From an uncultured Lachnospiraceae bacterium (GTDB taxonomy: Bacteria; Bacillota; Clostridia; Lachnospirales; Lachnospiraceae), in the NCBI GenBank assembly GCA_910578885.1, contig CAJTSH010000072.1:1-9651 (forward strand): a stretch of 9,651 bases of DNA, written 5' to 3'. This document shows positions 1 through 5,240 of the stretch, piece after piece. Positions within the stretch are counted from its first letter, which is position 1. Each line of letters starts with the position of its first letter. Below the pieces are notes generated by a model, which was not told the origin of the DNA, searched no databases, and was given only the letters and a program-made list of their open reading frames with translations. The position numbers and the translations under genes are program-made.

Positions 1-69
1 TTGCTATATATTGCCCTAGTCCCCCTCCTGTCCCATACTATCGCTTAAAGAATAGGAGGATTTAAATAA
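1..69 (+). other. Upstream gene end / leader before the first phage gene
   Basis: Two plus-strand frames are open from base 1. One closes at 46-48 (TAA) and one at 63-65 (TAA), so the last residues of a preceding phage gene may lie here, but neither tail is recognisable. AGGAGGA at 54-60 is the ribosome binding site for the gene starting at 70. Confidence 0.3.
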
Positions 70-435
70 ATGTTAAATGAAATCATTACTACTGGTGGTA
101 TTGATTACGCCGTACAAAACTTATGTACGGGATTAAATACCATCTCTTTTGTCGTGCAAGAAATGACCGTTGATGAAGCAGAATTAACGTTTAAAAATGT
201 AACTGCCTTGGCTGTTAAATCAGAAGAAGGAGACGTATATGGAGAATATCCTAATGTAGTCTATGCGTCGGTCACAAAAGATGCAGAGGGATATGTGGCT
301 GTATCCATGCGGATACCTACGCAAATGGAGCAGCAGATTGCAGAGTTACAGGAGTCTCAGGCAGCCACAGATAAATCTCAGGCAGAACAGGATGAGGTCA
401 TTGCGGAATTGTTATATGGAGGAGGTGAGAACTGA
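70..435 (+). CDS. Phage tail-region accessory protein, hypothetical (121 aa)
   Basis: Function unknown. The first 85 residues have a mixed beta-rich composition with repeated FKNVTALAV-type strands. Residues about 86-116 are rich in Gln, Glu and Ala (MEQQIAELQESQAA, then EQDEVIAELLYGG) and should form a short coiled coil. Small proteins with this kind of C-terminus are common just before the holin genes of Firmicute prophages, in the place held by XkdW in PBSX-like phages; that comparison is positional, not sequence homology I can show. AGGAGGA lies about ten bases before the ATG. The stop overlaps the next start by one base (TGATG), so translation is probably coupled. It is most likely a tail-fibre or baseplate accessory protein. 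Confidence 0.7.
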   Translation: MLNEIITTGGIDYAVQNLCTGLNTISFVVQEMTVDEAELTFKNVTALAVKSEEGDVYGEYPNVVYASVTKDAEGYVAVSMRIPTQMEQQIAELQESQAATDKSQAEQDEVIAELLYGGGEN

Positions 436-599
436 TGAGTAATGCTGTAAAAAATGTAATGCTACGGGTAATCGGCAAGCGTTTAGAAAAGAAAGAGAGC
501 CTAGAAGAGATACTTGAAGATTATCCAAGGCTTTCAGATGATGATAAGGAGGAACTTCAAAAAGAACTTGGATGTGAACAAAAAGATTCAGGTTCATGA
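435..599 (+). CDS. Very small phage protein, hypothetical (54 aa)
   Basis: This short, charged protein begins MSNAVKNVMLRVIGKRLEKK and carries an acidic helical segment (LEEILEDYPRLSDDDKEEL, residues about 23-41). No membrane segment or enzyme motif is visible. GGAGGTGAG at 420-428 is a good ribosome binding site, and the ATG overlaps the stop of the previous gene by one base. Its size and position match the XkdX-like small proteins that sit between tail genes and holin genes in Firmicute phages, but I cannot show homology. Its basic N-terminal helix and acidic second helix suggest a small helical hairpin. The coding call rests on the RBS, the overlap and the operon context. Confidence 0.65.
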   Translation: MSNAVKNVMLRVIGKRLEKKESLEEILEDYPRLSDDDKEELQKELGCEQKDSGS

Positions 600-637
600 T
601 ACTGAGAAATAGAATTAAGAAAGTGAGGATAATCAGA

Positions 638-955
638 ATGGATTTTACATTGATCTTTGCAATCGGTATCCCATCAGCTATTACAGGTTTTTGTTTCTGG
701 ATGCTGGAGAAGAAAATAGAGCGGCGCCAGAAGGAACAGGATAAAAAGGATGATGCACGGAAGCAGAATGAGATTATTGTTCTGAAGGGAGTCAATGCTG
801 CAATAGCCCTTGGTGAAGCAACTGCGAGAGCTGTACAGCGTATTCCCGATGCGCACTGTAATGGAGATATGCACCAGGCTCTTGCATATGCAGAGAAAAT
901 CAAGCACGAACAAAAGGATTTTCTTACAGAACAGGGTGTTGAGGCAATTTATTGA
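638..955 (+). CDS. Small phage membrane protein, holin-region (105 aa)
   Basis: Residues about 3-21 (FTLIFAIGIPSAITGFCFW) form one membrane segment. A highly charged stretch, MLEKKIERRQKEQDKKDDAR, follows and probably continues as a cytoplasmic helix. The rest contains a small conserved-looking block (ALGEATARAVQRIPDAHCNG) and KHEQKDFLTEQG near the end. Proteins of this shape recur in Clostridia prophages beside the holin and are usually left unnamed. I chose the ATG at 638 because GAGGA at 625-629 sits eight bases before it. An in-frame ATG at 596 would overlap the previous gene and add a poorly supported basic leader. A holin-accessory or XhlA-like membrane-anchoring role is possible but unproven. 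Confidence 0.7.
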   Translation: MDFTLIFAIGIPSAITGFCFWMLEKKIERRQKEQDKKDDARKQNEIIVLKGVNAAIALGEATARAVQRIPDAHCNGDMHQALAYAEKIKHEQKDFLTEQGVEAIY

Positions 956-967
956 GGGTGGTGCCAG

Positions 968-1237
968 ATGAAACCGAAAAACAGCAGACAGAATACATAT
1001 ACAAAAAAGATGTTGAACCGCATTATAACAGTGGCATTGCTGGACATGCAGTTCCCATTTCTGTTAGCCTTGCTAGGGAAACAGGATATTGCAGAAACAA
1101 TGGGAGGGCTTATTGTCACTGAAATTATTGGGGTTTTTCTTGTTTATTGCGCCAAATCATTTTTTGAAACAAAGGAATCAGAAAAGACAAGGCTGCTTGA
1201 AACGCAAAATGAAACGGAGGATGAAACTTATGAATGA
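968..1237 (+). CDS. Small two-segment membrane protein, holin-like (89 aa)
   Basis: After a basic N-terminus (MKPKNSRQNTYTKK) there are two hydrophobic stretches: residues about 19-36 (IITVALLDMQFPFLLALL) and about 46-66 (GGLIVTEIIGVFLVYCAKSFF). The C-terminal tail is acidic (ETQNETEDETYE). Two membrane helices in fewer than 100 residues, with charged ends and a position directly before an LLH holin and an endolysin, fit a class II holin or an antiholin; this is inference from shape and place. A G-rich stretch at 954-963 (GAGGGTGGTG) precedes the ATG. The end overlaps the next gene by eight bases, which points to coupled translation. Confidence 0.65.
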   Translation: MKPKNSRQNTYTKKMLNRIITVALLDMQFPFLLALLGKQDIAETMGGLIVTEIIGVFLVYCAKSFFETKESEKTRLLETQNETEDETYE

Positions 1238-1571
1238 TATTTTATTTGAAGTATTGAGACTGGCCGTATTACTGGCTGTATTTATTGTAACCTGTTATTT
1301 TGTTCCGTGGATACGGGGAAAAATCGGACAGGATCGACTCGATGAGATTTCGAAGTGGGTAAATGCCGCAGTTCTGATGGCACAGCAGGTATATTCCGCT
1401 AGGACTGGTGCTGAGCGAAAAGCAATTGTTATTGACATGCTGCGAAATATTCTGACTACCAAAAATATTTCGATATCTGATGATCAGCTTGAAATATTGA
1501 TAGAAGCTGCAGTAAAAGCAATGAAAATGAAGGAGGGAACTGACCATGGCAACAAAGAAACAGGTCGATGA
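1230..1571 (+). CDS. Phage holin, LLH family-like (113 aa)
   Basis: A single strong membrane helix lies near the N-terminus (residues about 7-25, EVLRLAVLLAVFIVTCYFV). It is followed by an amphipathic, charged cytoplasmic region containing KWVNAAVLMAQQVYSARTG and a helical tail (DDQLEILIEAAVKAMK). This matches the layout of LLH-type phage holins, known for an N-terminal membrane segment and a C-terminal part with a W-V-x-x-A-V-x-x-A-Q-Q core. The role would be timed permeabilisation of the membrane to release or activate the endolysin. ATG 1230 is chosen because GGAGG at 1216-1220 gives a nine-base spacer; the ATG at 1221 would abut the RBS. The gene overlaps its upstream neighbour by 8 bases and the endolysin by 26. 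Confidence 0.8.
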   Translation: MNDILFEVLRLAVLLAVFIVTCYFVPWIRGKIGQDRLDEISKWVNAAVLMAQQVYSARTGAERKAIVIDMLRNILTTKNISISDDQLEILIEAAVKAMKMKEGTDHGNKETGR

Positions 1572-2313
1572 GTTTATTAAGAAGGTAGCGCCGATCGCGC
1601 AGGCAAAGGCAGAAGGCAGGGATAAATGGTCCCTGCCTTCTGTGTGTATCGCACAATGTTGTTCTGAATCCGCATATGGTACTCAGGCGAAAATGATAAG
1701 GGCAAATGCTATATTAGGAATAAAGGTCGGCAAAAGCAAGGTTCATTTTGGAAAAGCCTGGAAAGGTAAGGTATATGATACAAGAACGAAGGAATGTTAC
1801 GACGGAAAAACCTATGTAACCATTAATGACATGTTTCGGGCGTATGACAGCATTGAGCATGCCATAGAAGATTATTATGACATGCTGGCAGCCTGTAGCA
1901 GATACAGGAACTGCTTAAACCAGATTGACCCTAGAAACTGTATAACAGCTATTAAAAATGGAGGATATGCTACCAGCCCTACATATATTAATACTATTAT
2001 GAACATAATCAAAAAATACAACCTTGATCAGTTTGACAATGTTGTTACTAATAAAAATATGACTGAAATAAACACTATAGCTAATCCATTCAGTGAACCT
2101 ACAGGTATTGTCAAACTGGGGTGCAGAGGGGAAAATGTAAAGTGGGTACAATGGTATTTGTGGAGATTCGGGCTTATAAATAAGTCTGGTATTGATGGCA
2201 TTTTTGGTGTGAATACAAATGCTGCGGTTAAAGAAGCTCAAAAGCGATTAGGGCTTCTTCCAGATGGAAAAGTCGGGCCAGACACAATAAATACATGGAA
2301 AAAACTTGCTTAG
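1546..2313 (+). CDS. Phage endolysin: glucosaminidase domain plus peptidoglycan-binding domain (255 aa)
   Basis: This is a peptidoglycan hydrolase that cuts the host wall at lysis. Residues about 5-155 resemble the N-acetylglucosaminidase (lysozyme-like) fold: SVCIAQCCSESAYGTQ puts the likely catalytic Glu at residue 41, followed by the family-typical N-A-x-x-G-I-K (residues about 54-60) and a FRAYDSIEHAIEDYYDML block. Residues about 185-255 form a PG_binding_1 domain, with LGCRGENVKWVQWYL, the GIDGIFG turn and DGKVGPDTINTW. No signal peptide is seen, as expected for a holin-dependent lysin. AAGGAGGG precedes the ATG with normal spacing. It is the last gene of the plus-strand late operon and is full length for this architecture. 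Confidence 0.88.
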   Translation: MATKKQVDEFIKKVAPIAQAKAEGRDKWSLPSVCIAQCCSESAYGTQAKMIRANAILGIKVGKSKVHFGKAWKGKVYDTRTKECYDGKTYVTINDMFRAYDSIEHAIEDYYDMLAACSRYRNCLNQIDPRNCITAIKNGGYATSPTYINTIMNIIKKYNLDQFDNVVTNKNMTEINTIANPFSEPTGIVKLGCRGENVKWVQWYLWRFGLINKSGIDGIFGVNTNAAVKEAQKRLGLLPDGKVGPDTINTWKKLA

Positions 2314-2347
2314 CAGAGTAGAAGAAAAGGAAATACAGTTGCTCTAG

Positions 2348-2377
2348 GGTTATATCATAAAGTGATAGTATATAACC
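2348..2377. repeat. Inverted repeat upstream of the first small XRE gene
   Basis: GGTTATAT (2348-2355) and ATATAACC (2370-2377) are perfect inverted 8-bp arms. Inside them lies a second dyad, TATCA-5 nt-TGATA (2353-2367). No T-run follows, so this is more like a protein-binding dyad than a terminator. It lies between the endolysin and the XRE gene and may be an operator for it. Confidence 0.45.
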
Positions 2378-2386
2378 AAATGCGAT

Positions 2387-2433
2387 ATAAAATAACAAAA
2401 TGCACCAAAAGGTGTCAAATAATGTTATTTTAT
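2387..2433. promoter_or_regulatory. Nested dyad (candidate operator) just before the first XRE gene
   Basis: ATAAAATAACA (2387-2397) and TGTTATTTTAT (2423-2433) are 11-bp perfect inverted arms. An inner hairpin, CACC-AAAA-GGTG (2403-2414), sits almost at their centre. The right arm runs to within a base or two of the AAGGAGGAG ribosome binding site at 2435-2443. The structure could be an autoregulatory operator or an mRNA hairpin controlling translation. No T-run follows the right arm. Confidence 0.5.
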
Positions 2434-2452
2434 AAAGGAGGAGCAATGACGT

Positions 2453-2713
2453 ATGATAAGAATTTTACTATCTACTAAGCTCGGTGAATTAAGATGGACG
2501 CAGGCAGACCTAGCAAGGGTTACAGGTATCCGGCCCAATACAATCAATGAATTGTACCATGGGTTTGCAGAAAGAGTGAATCTGAGGCATTTAAACCTCA
2601 TTTGTGAAGCCTTGAATTGTAAACTTAACGAATTGATGGAGTATGTGCCGGATGAAATCCCTAACATTGTACATACCAAGAACGGCTCTCTGATTTCACC
2701 ATCTGACAAATAG
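2453..2713 (+). CDS. Small Cro/CI-family (XRE) transcriptional regulator (86 aa)
   Basis: A DNA-binding protein of the short XRE type. The helix-turn-helix spans residues about 14-37: WTQADLARVTGIRPNTINEL, followed by YHGFAERVN. The family-typical third block is LRHLNLICEALNCKLNELME (residues about 43-62). The 20-residue tail (from YVPDEIPNIVH) has no domain. AAGGAGGAG at 2435-2443 selects the ATG at 2453; the ATG at 2446 is out of frame. Two dyads lie directly upstream and suggest autoregulation. It has the same architecture as the gene at 4793-4996, so the two bracket the amidoligase operon. It ends at a shared bidirectional terminator. The target is unknown. Confidence 0.85.
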   Translation: MIRILLSTKLGELRWTQADLARVTGIRPNTINELYHGFAERVNLRHLNLICEALNCKLNELMEYVPDEIPNIVHTKNGSLISPSDK

Positions 2714-2731
2714 TGCTGCAACACAGATGTC

Positions 2732-2770
2732 ATAAATAAAGACGTTCGTGATGTGAACGTCTTTATTTAT
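2732..2770. terminator. Bidirectional terminator with 16-bp perfect stem
   Basis: The 16-bp arms at 2732-2747 and 2755-2770 are perfectly complementary (core AAAGACGTTC / GAACGTCTTT) around the 7-base loop GTGATGT. The A-rich left flank and T-rich right flank make it usable from both sides. It lies between the convergent XRE gene (+) and the GGCT-like gene (-) and isolates both transcripts. Confidence 0.9.
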
Positions 2771-2771
2771 A

Positions 2772-3224
2772 TCACATTTTTTGTCTGCATTCAATAGCAT
2801 TTTTTTCCAGAGATTTCTCAAAATATCCCATGTCAAAAGAGTTGTCCAAGTATCCTTTTCGAATAGTGCGGATGTATTGTAGTGATGGTCGGCCGGGAAG
2901 CTGTCGTTCATCCATAATGTATACCATAGCTTTCTTCTTTTTTCCGTTTATATCAACCATAACATTTTGTTTGAAATAATATACTGGGTATCCTTCGTAT
3001 ACATCAAGTCGGGCTTCATCCAGAGGTTGTATTTCCCAAACAAGGACGGGGATAAATGAGCCTTTTTTTCGTCTAATTGTGGCGTGTGAGTTCGTCTCTG
3101 TGCCTCTGTAGACCAGTTCCCAGTTATTTAATATTCCCTGTGCATAAACGCTCGCAGAGGAGCAGCGAGCAGCCATCTGTGCAAGGTTGAGATTGCTTCC
3201 ATATGCTATATATAATTTTCCCAT
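2772..3224 (-). CDS. Gamma-glutamylcyclotransferase-like (GGCT/AIG2 family) protein (150 aa)
   Basis: GGCT-fold enzymes release gamma-glutamyl groups as 5-oxoproline from gamma-glutamyl amines or peptides. The signature YIAYGSNL is at residues 5-12 (the Y-G-S-N loop that binds the glutamyl moiety), and DVYEGYP at residues 74-80 carries the likely catalytic Glu77. The middle contains the expected IPVLVWEI strand (58-65). Length is normal for the family. I chose ATG 3224 because AAGGAGGT lies five bases before it; a longer frame to 3290 overlaps the upstream gene and lacks support. It is the last gene of the amidoligase operon, ten bases after the 65-aa gene, whose TAA stop runs into this gene's RBS. 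Known amidoligase/GGCT neighbourhoods suggest it edits or reverses the amidoligase product. The true substrate is unknown. Confidence 0.85.
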   Translation of the reverse strand: MGKLYIAYGSNLNLAQMAARCSSASVYAQGILNNWELVYRGTETNSHATIRRKKGSFIPVLVWEIQPLDEARLDVYEGYPVYYFKQNVMVDINGKKKKAMVYIMDERQLPGRPSLQYIRTIRKGYLDNSFDMGYFEKSLEKNAIECRQKM

Positions 3225-3234
3225 GATTACCTCC

Positions 3235-3432
3235 TTATGAAACATATTTCCATGCTTTGTCTTTTCCCAATTTTTTATAAGCATTTCCACTTGGTAGATT
3301 TTTGGTGTGGCGGACTTTTCGGTTTAAATATTTTTTATGGCATTTTAATGAATATTTACATTCAGCTCTAAGAGAGCCCCCTGTTCTGCCGTGAGACCAG
3401 TCCTTTTTTGCATTTCTTTTTGATCCTTGCAT
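3235..3432 (-). CDS. Small basic protein of unknown function (65 aa)
   Basis: I do not recognise this protein. It is very rich in Lys and Arg with few acidic residues, and has two Cys in the ECKYSLKCHKKYLNRK segment (residues about 24-39) and a basic C-terminus. No membrane segment or signal peptide is visible. A GGGAGG ribosome binding site lies ten bases before the ATG, inside the last codons of the upstream gene. The stop codon TAA merges with the RBS of the GGCT-like gene. This tight packing in a four-gene operon is the main reason to accept it as coding. It could be a nucleic-acid-binding protein or a substrate for amidoligase modification; both are inference. Confidence 0.6.
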   Translation of the reverse strand: MQGSKRNAKKDWSHGRTGGSLRAECKYSLKCHKKYLNRKVRHTKNLPSGNAYKKLGKDKAWKYVS

Positions 3433-3437
3433 TTATA

Positions 3438-3638
3438 CTATTCCTCCCAATTTTTCATTTTATTATGAATCAGAGCTTTTGCCCGTGCTCGTTCCATCTT
3501 ATTGTAAATCCGTTTGTGCCTGCGGACACGCTGGTGCCGGTGTTTCCCAACTTTGAGCGGACATTCTTTGATACATACGTTATCGCTTCCAAAGCGGATC
3601 CCTTTTTCTATTAATGGTACAAGTCCATATGTTTTCAT
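3438..3638 (-). CDS. Small basic Arg/Lys/His-rich protein of unknown function (66 aa)
   Basis: I do not recognise this protein. The N-terminal third is ordinary (MKTYGLVPLIEKGIRFGSDN). It is followed by CIKEC (two Cys three residues apart) and then a dense basic stretch, KHRHQRVRRHKRIYNKMERA, ending in KNWEE. GGAGG lies four bases before the ATG. The gene starts 47 bases after the amidoligase stop and ends five bases before the next start. The pattern suggests an RNA- or DNA-contacting basic helix. As the first of two small genes between an amidoligase and a GGCT, it may also be the target or carrier of the modification. No alternative frame here has comparable RBS support. Confidence 0.6.
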   Translation of the reverse strand: MKTYGLVPLIEKGIRFGSDNVCIKECPLKVGKHRHQRVRRHKRIYNKMERARAKALIHNKMKNWEE

Positions 3639-3685
3639 ATTGCCTCCATTCTTCCCGTTATGCCGATAGGTCAGCGTATTAGTTG

Positions 3686-4612
3686 TTAAGCAGCTGTTAT
3701 GTTGATCATTCCTGCCGCTTTTTTCAGTGGTGTCATGAGATGCAGGCGGCAGGTTTTAAATTCATCTCCATATAGTCCGAGCCGGTTTGTTAAAATGTTC
3801 CTCATTAATGTAACTTTTTTCTCAGGTGTATATCCAGCCATGGAACGGAACACAATTTTTTCCTGTGATGTTATCGCCCATGCAGATACTGCCAGACAAA
3901 ATTGAATGTATGCCTTGATTTTTCCGGCATGTAGAGTACTGTTGAAAAGTCTAAATTCTACGGTTCCTTTAGAGAAATAACTGTGAAGATTAACACCATG
4001 ATAACGGGTTGTGTTATAGTGTGTATAGCTTACACCACCTGTGTAACCATCATTGGCAGTGCTGTACCAGATCTGTTCAACTTTTTTCTTGGAAATATTT
4101 TTATCTTTTTTCATTTCGCTTAGGATAGCGGAATTGAGCTTTTGACACCATCGGTCAGCTCGGTTGCCAATTTCAAGAGCTTCATAGATTAAATCCTGCC
4201 GGGATGTCATAAAGTTTATCAGACGCCTCAGAGACTGAGGATTGTGATTTGCTCCGTCAATATGAATATGGATACCACAACTGCTGTTAGTCTTTGCTCC
4301 GTTTTCACGAAGCTTGCGGATTATATTCTGGAGAAGTTCGATATCTGTATATCCAAGAGGCGGCGTAACAAATTCCACCCGATATTTGTCTAATATATTA
4401 TTGCTGCCGTCGTTTATAGATGGATTAATTGAACTATCTCTCATTACTTTCCATTTACGTCCTGACTGATCAGTAATTGTGCGTGTATTGTAACAGGTAC
4501 CATCTGAGTCTGATGATGTGGTGCCGAGAATTTCTGCAACGATTAAAGCTGCCTTTTTTCTGGTGATTCCTGTCATTTCTACTTCTACTCCGAATAACTG
4601 ATTTTTTAACAT
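3686..4612 (-). CDS. Amidoligase family protein (Amidoligase_2-like, 308 aa)
   Basis: Predicted ATP-dependent carboxylate-amine ligase of the glutamine-synthetase-like amidoligase group, which forms amide bonds between a carboxylate and an amine, on a small metabolite or a peptide. Visible signatures in order: FGVEVEMTG (7-15, metal-binding Glu pair), WKVMRDSSI (54-62), RVEFVTPPL (78-86), CGIHIHID (112-119, paired His), RYHGVNLHS (203-211) and TVEFRLFN (217-224) followed by TLHAGKIKAY. All core acidic, His and Arg positions seem intact. ATG 4612 is chosen because AAGGAGG precedes it by eight bases; the 21-codon upstream extension reaches back into the promoter region. It heads a minus-strand operon with two small basic proteins and a GGCT-like protein, and diverges from a small XRE gene. 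Its substrate cannot be read from sequence. Confidence 0.85.
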   Translation of the reverse strand: MLKNQLFGVEVEMTGITRKKAALIVAEILGTTSSDSDGTCYNTRTITDQSGRKWKVMRDSSINPSINDGSNNILDKYRVEFVTPPLGYTDIELLQNIIRKLRENGAKTNSSCGIHIHIDGANHNPQSLRRLINFMTSRQDLIYEALEIGNRADRWCQKLNSAILSEMKKDKNISKKKVEQIWYSTANDGYTGGVSYTHYNTTRYHGVNLHSYFSKGTVEFRLFNSTLHAGKIKAYIQFCLAVSAWAITSQEKIVFRSMAGYTPEKKVTLMRNILTNRLGLYGDEFKTCRLHLMTPLKKAAGMINITAA

Positions 4613-4639
4613 GTATTTATCCTCCTTGTGATTAGCATA

Positions 4640-4741
4640 TTGATTATTTTGATTAACTTTTGCTGTTATAAACATATTACCATATGCAGCGCAGAAGTCA
4701 ATAACTTTTTGATTAAAATAATCATAAAGTTGATTAAAATA
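4640..4741. repeat. Repeated TTGATTA(AAATA) motifs in the divergent promoter region
   Basis: Two perfect 12-bp copies of TTGATTAAAATA lie at 4709-4720 and 4730-4741, 21 bp apart (two helical turns). Two shorter copies, TTGATTA (4640-4646) and TTGATTAA (4649-4656), are nine bp apart near the amidoligase RBS. The spacing suggests binding sites on one DNA face for a regulator, most simply the adjacent XRE protein. Confidence 0.6.
4674..4701 (-). promoter_or_regulatory. Candidate promoter of the amidoligase operon
   Basis: Read on the minus strand, TTGACT (4701-4696) is a good -35 box and TAATAT (4679-4674) a fair -10 box with a 16-bp spacer. The amidoligase start is about 60 bp further on. The -35 box lies in a 9-bp arm, AAGTCAATA (4695-4703), that mirrors the -35 arm of the opposite promoter. 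Confidence 0.5.
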
Positions 4742-4770
4742 TTGACTTTATTATTGTAATGATGTAAAAT
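4742..4770 (+). promoter_or_regulatory. Promoter of the second small XRE gene
   Basis: TTGACT (4742-4747), a 17-bp spacer and TAAAAT (4765-4770) make a near-consensus sigma-A promoter 22 bp before the XRE start codon. The -35 box is in TATTGACTT (4740-4748), the inverted copy of 4695-4703. A TTGATTAAAATA copy ends at 4741, immediately upstream of the -35 box, so a bound regulator would control polymerase access. Confidence 0.75.
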
Positions 4771-4792
4771 AAGAAAAACGGAGGTTAGGTAG

Positions 4793-4996
4793 ATGATAAA
4801 ATGTAATTTGTCAATTTTAATGGGAAGAGATAAGAAAAAGATACAGGACGTATGCAATGAAACTGGATTAGCAAGGAATACTGTTGCCAATTTATATAAT
4901 GAGAAAGCGACAAGGGTAGATTACAACACAATAGAACAGCTTTGTAAAATATTCCATTGTACTGTTGGGGAGTTGTTTGAATATGATATGGAGTAA
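4793..4996 (+). CDS. Small Cro/CI-family (XRE) transcriptional regulator (67 aa)
   Basis: A minimal helix-turn-helix protein. Residues about 16-36 (KIQDVCNETGLARNTVANLY) form the HTH, followed by the family pattern YNTIEQLCKIFHCTVGELFE (residues about 44-63). No effector domain is present. GGAGG sits eight bases before the ATG. It diverges from the amidoligase, and its promoter region contains repeated motifs and a symmetric inverted repeat spanning both -35 boxes. It is therefore the obvious candidate regulator of the amidoligase operon and of itself. It shares the N-T-(I/V) recognition-helix start and the (I/L)C(E/K)-(A/I)-(L/F) block with the regulator at 2453-2713, suggesting distant paralogy. 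Whether it represses or activates cannot be read. Confidence 0.85.
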   Translation: MIKCNLSILMGRDKKKIQDVCNETGLARNTVANLYNEKATRVDYNTIEQLCKIFHCTVGELFEYDME

Positions 4997-5187
4997 GAAT
5001 ATATTTGTAAACAGATGATATTCGAGGATGTGGTGGAAAAAAATTCGTGAGATTTTTTTGAGATTAAAAGCGGAGTGGAATGTATGGATAAAATAAAAAA
5101 GGGGGGATATTATCGGAAAATAAATATTTTTTTGGAGTGAACGTACATAAAAGCTTCATACTCGCAAAGAGTTTGAGTGAGAGGCAA
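4997..5187. other. A/G-rich intergenic stretch without a convincing gene
   Basis: This stretch is rich in A and G on the plus strand, with a GGGGGG run near 5101-5106. No known RNA, tRNA or clear promoter was seen. A tiny 18-codon frame with a weak RBS at 5084-5140 is the only reading frame worth noting and is not accepted. Confidence 0.4.
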
Positions 5188-5232
5188 AATCCTCGCAAGT
5201 CTTGAAAAATCAAGGCTTGCGGGGATTTTTTA
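5188..5232. terminator. Strong Rho-independent terminator, probably bidirectional
   Basis: The stem AATCC-T-CGCAAG-T-CTTGA pairs with TCAAG-G-CTTGCG-G-GGATT around an AAAA loop (5206-5209), with two G-U pairs. A T-run (to 5231) follows on the plus strand, and an A-run precedes the stem, giving a T-run on the minus strand. It ends the XRE transcript (+) and can also end the DUF2971 transcript (-), which stops at 5271. Confidence 0.85.
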
Positions 5233-5240
5233 ATTGGCGG

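Larger units (their letters stand above)
1..5240. mobile_element. Right-hand part of a prophage (lysis module plus accessory cassette), approximate limits
   Basis: Tail-accessory, small membrane, LLH holin and endolysin genes lie in the fixed order seen at the end of Firmicute siphophage late operons. An accessory cassette in both orientations follows. The left side continues beyond the window. The right limit is an inference, placed near the terminator and TGGGTAC repeats at 5188-5262, where genes of a different type begin. No att core was identified, so 5240 is only a working boundary. Confidence 0.65.

Noticed and set aside
596..637. Upstream in-frame ATG extension of the small membrane protein
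   Set aside because: GAGGA at 625-629 clearly serves the ATG at 638; the extension has no RBS and overlaps the preceding gene.
412..903. Long minus-strand open frame opposite the phage genes
   Set aside because: Antisense to three well-supported plus-strand genes, with no RBS or operon support and Cys/Ser/Phe-rich shadow composition.
3225..3290. 22-codon N-terminal extension of the GGCT-like protein
   Set aside because: Overlaps the upstream small gene, and the strong RBS AAGGAGGT points to ATG 3224, which puts the YGSN motif at the usual place.
4613..4675. 21-codon N-terminal extension of the amidoligase
   Set aside because: It would run through the RBS and into the promoter region; the family starts near the FGVEVE motif, as with ATG 4612.
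4640..4741. Could the TTGATTA repeats be a CRISPR-like array?
   Set aside because: Units are only 7-12 bp, spacers 2-53 bp and not uniform, and they sit in a promoter; they are operator-like.
5084..5140. 18-codon plus-strand frame (starting MDKIKKGGYY) with a GGAG-like site upstream
   Set aside because: Very short, low-complexity A/G-rich sequence and no operon context; no better than chance.
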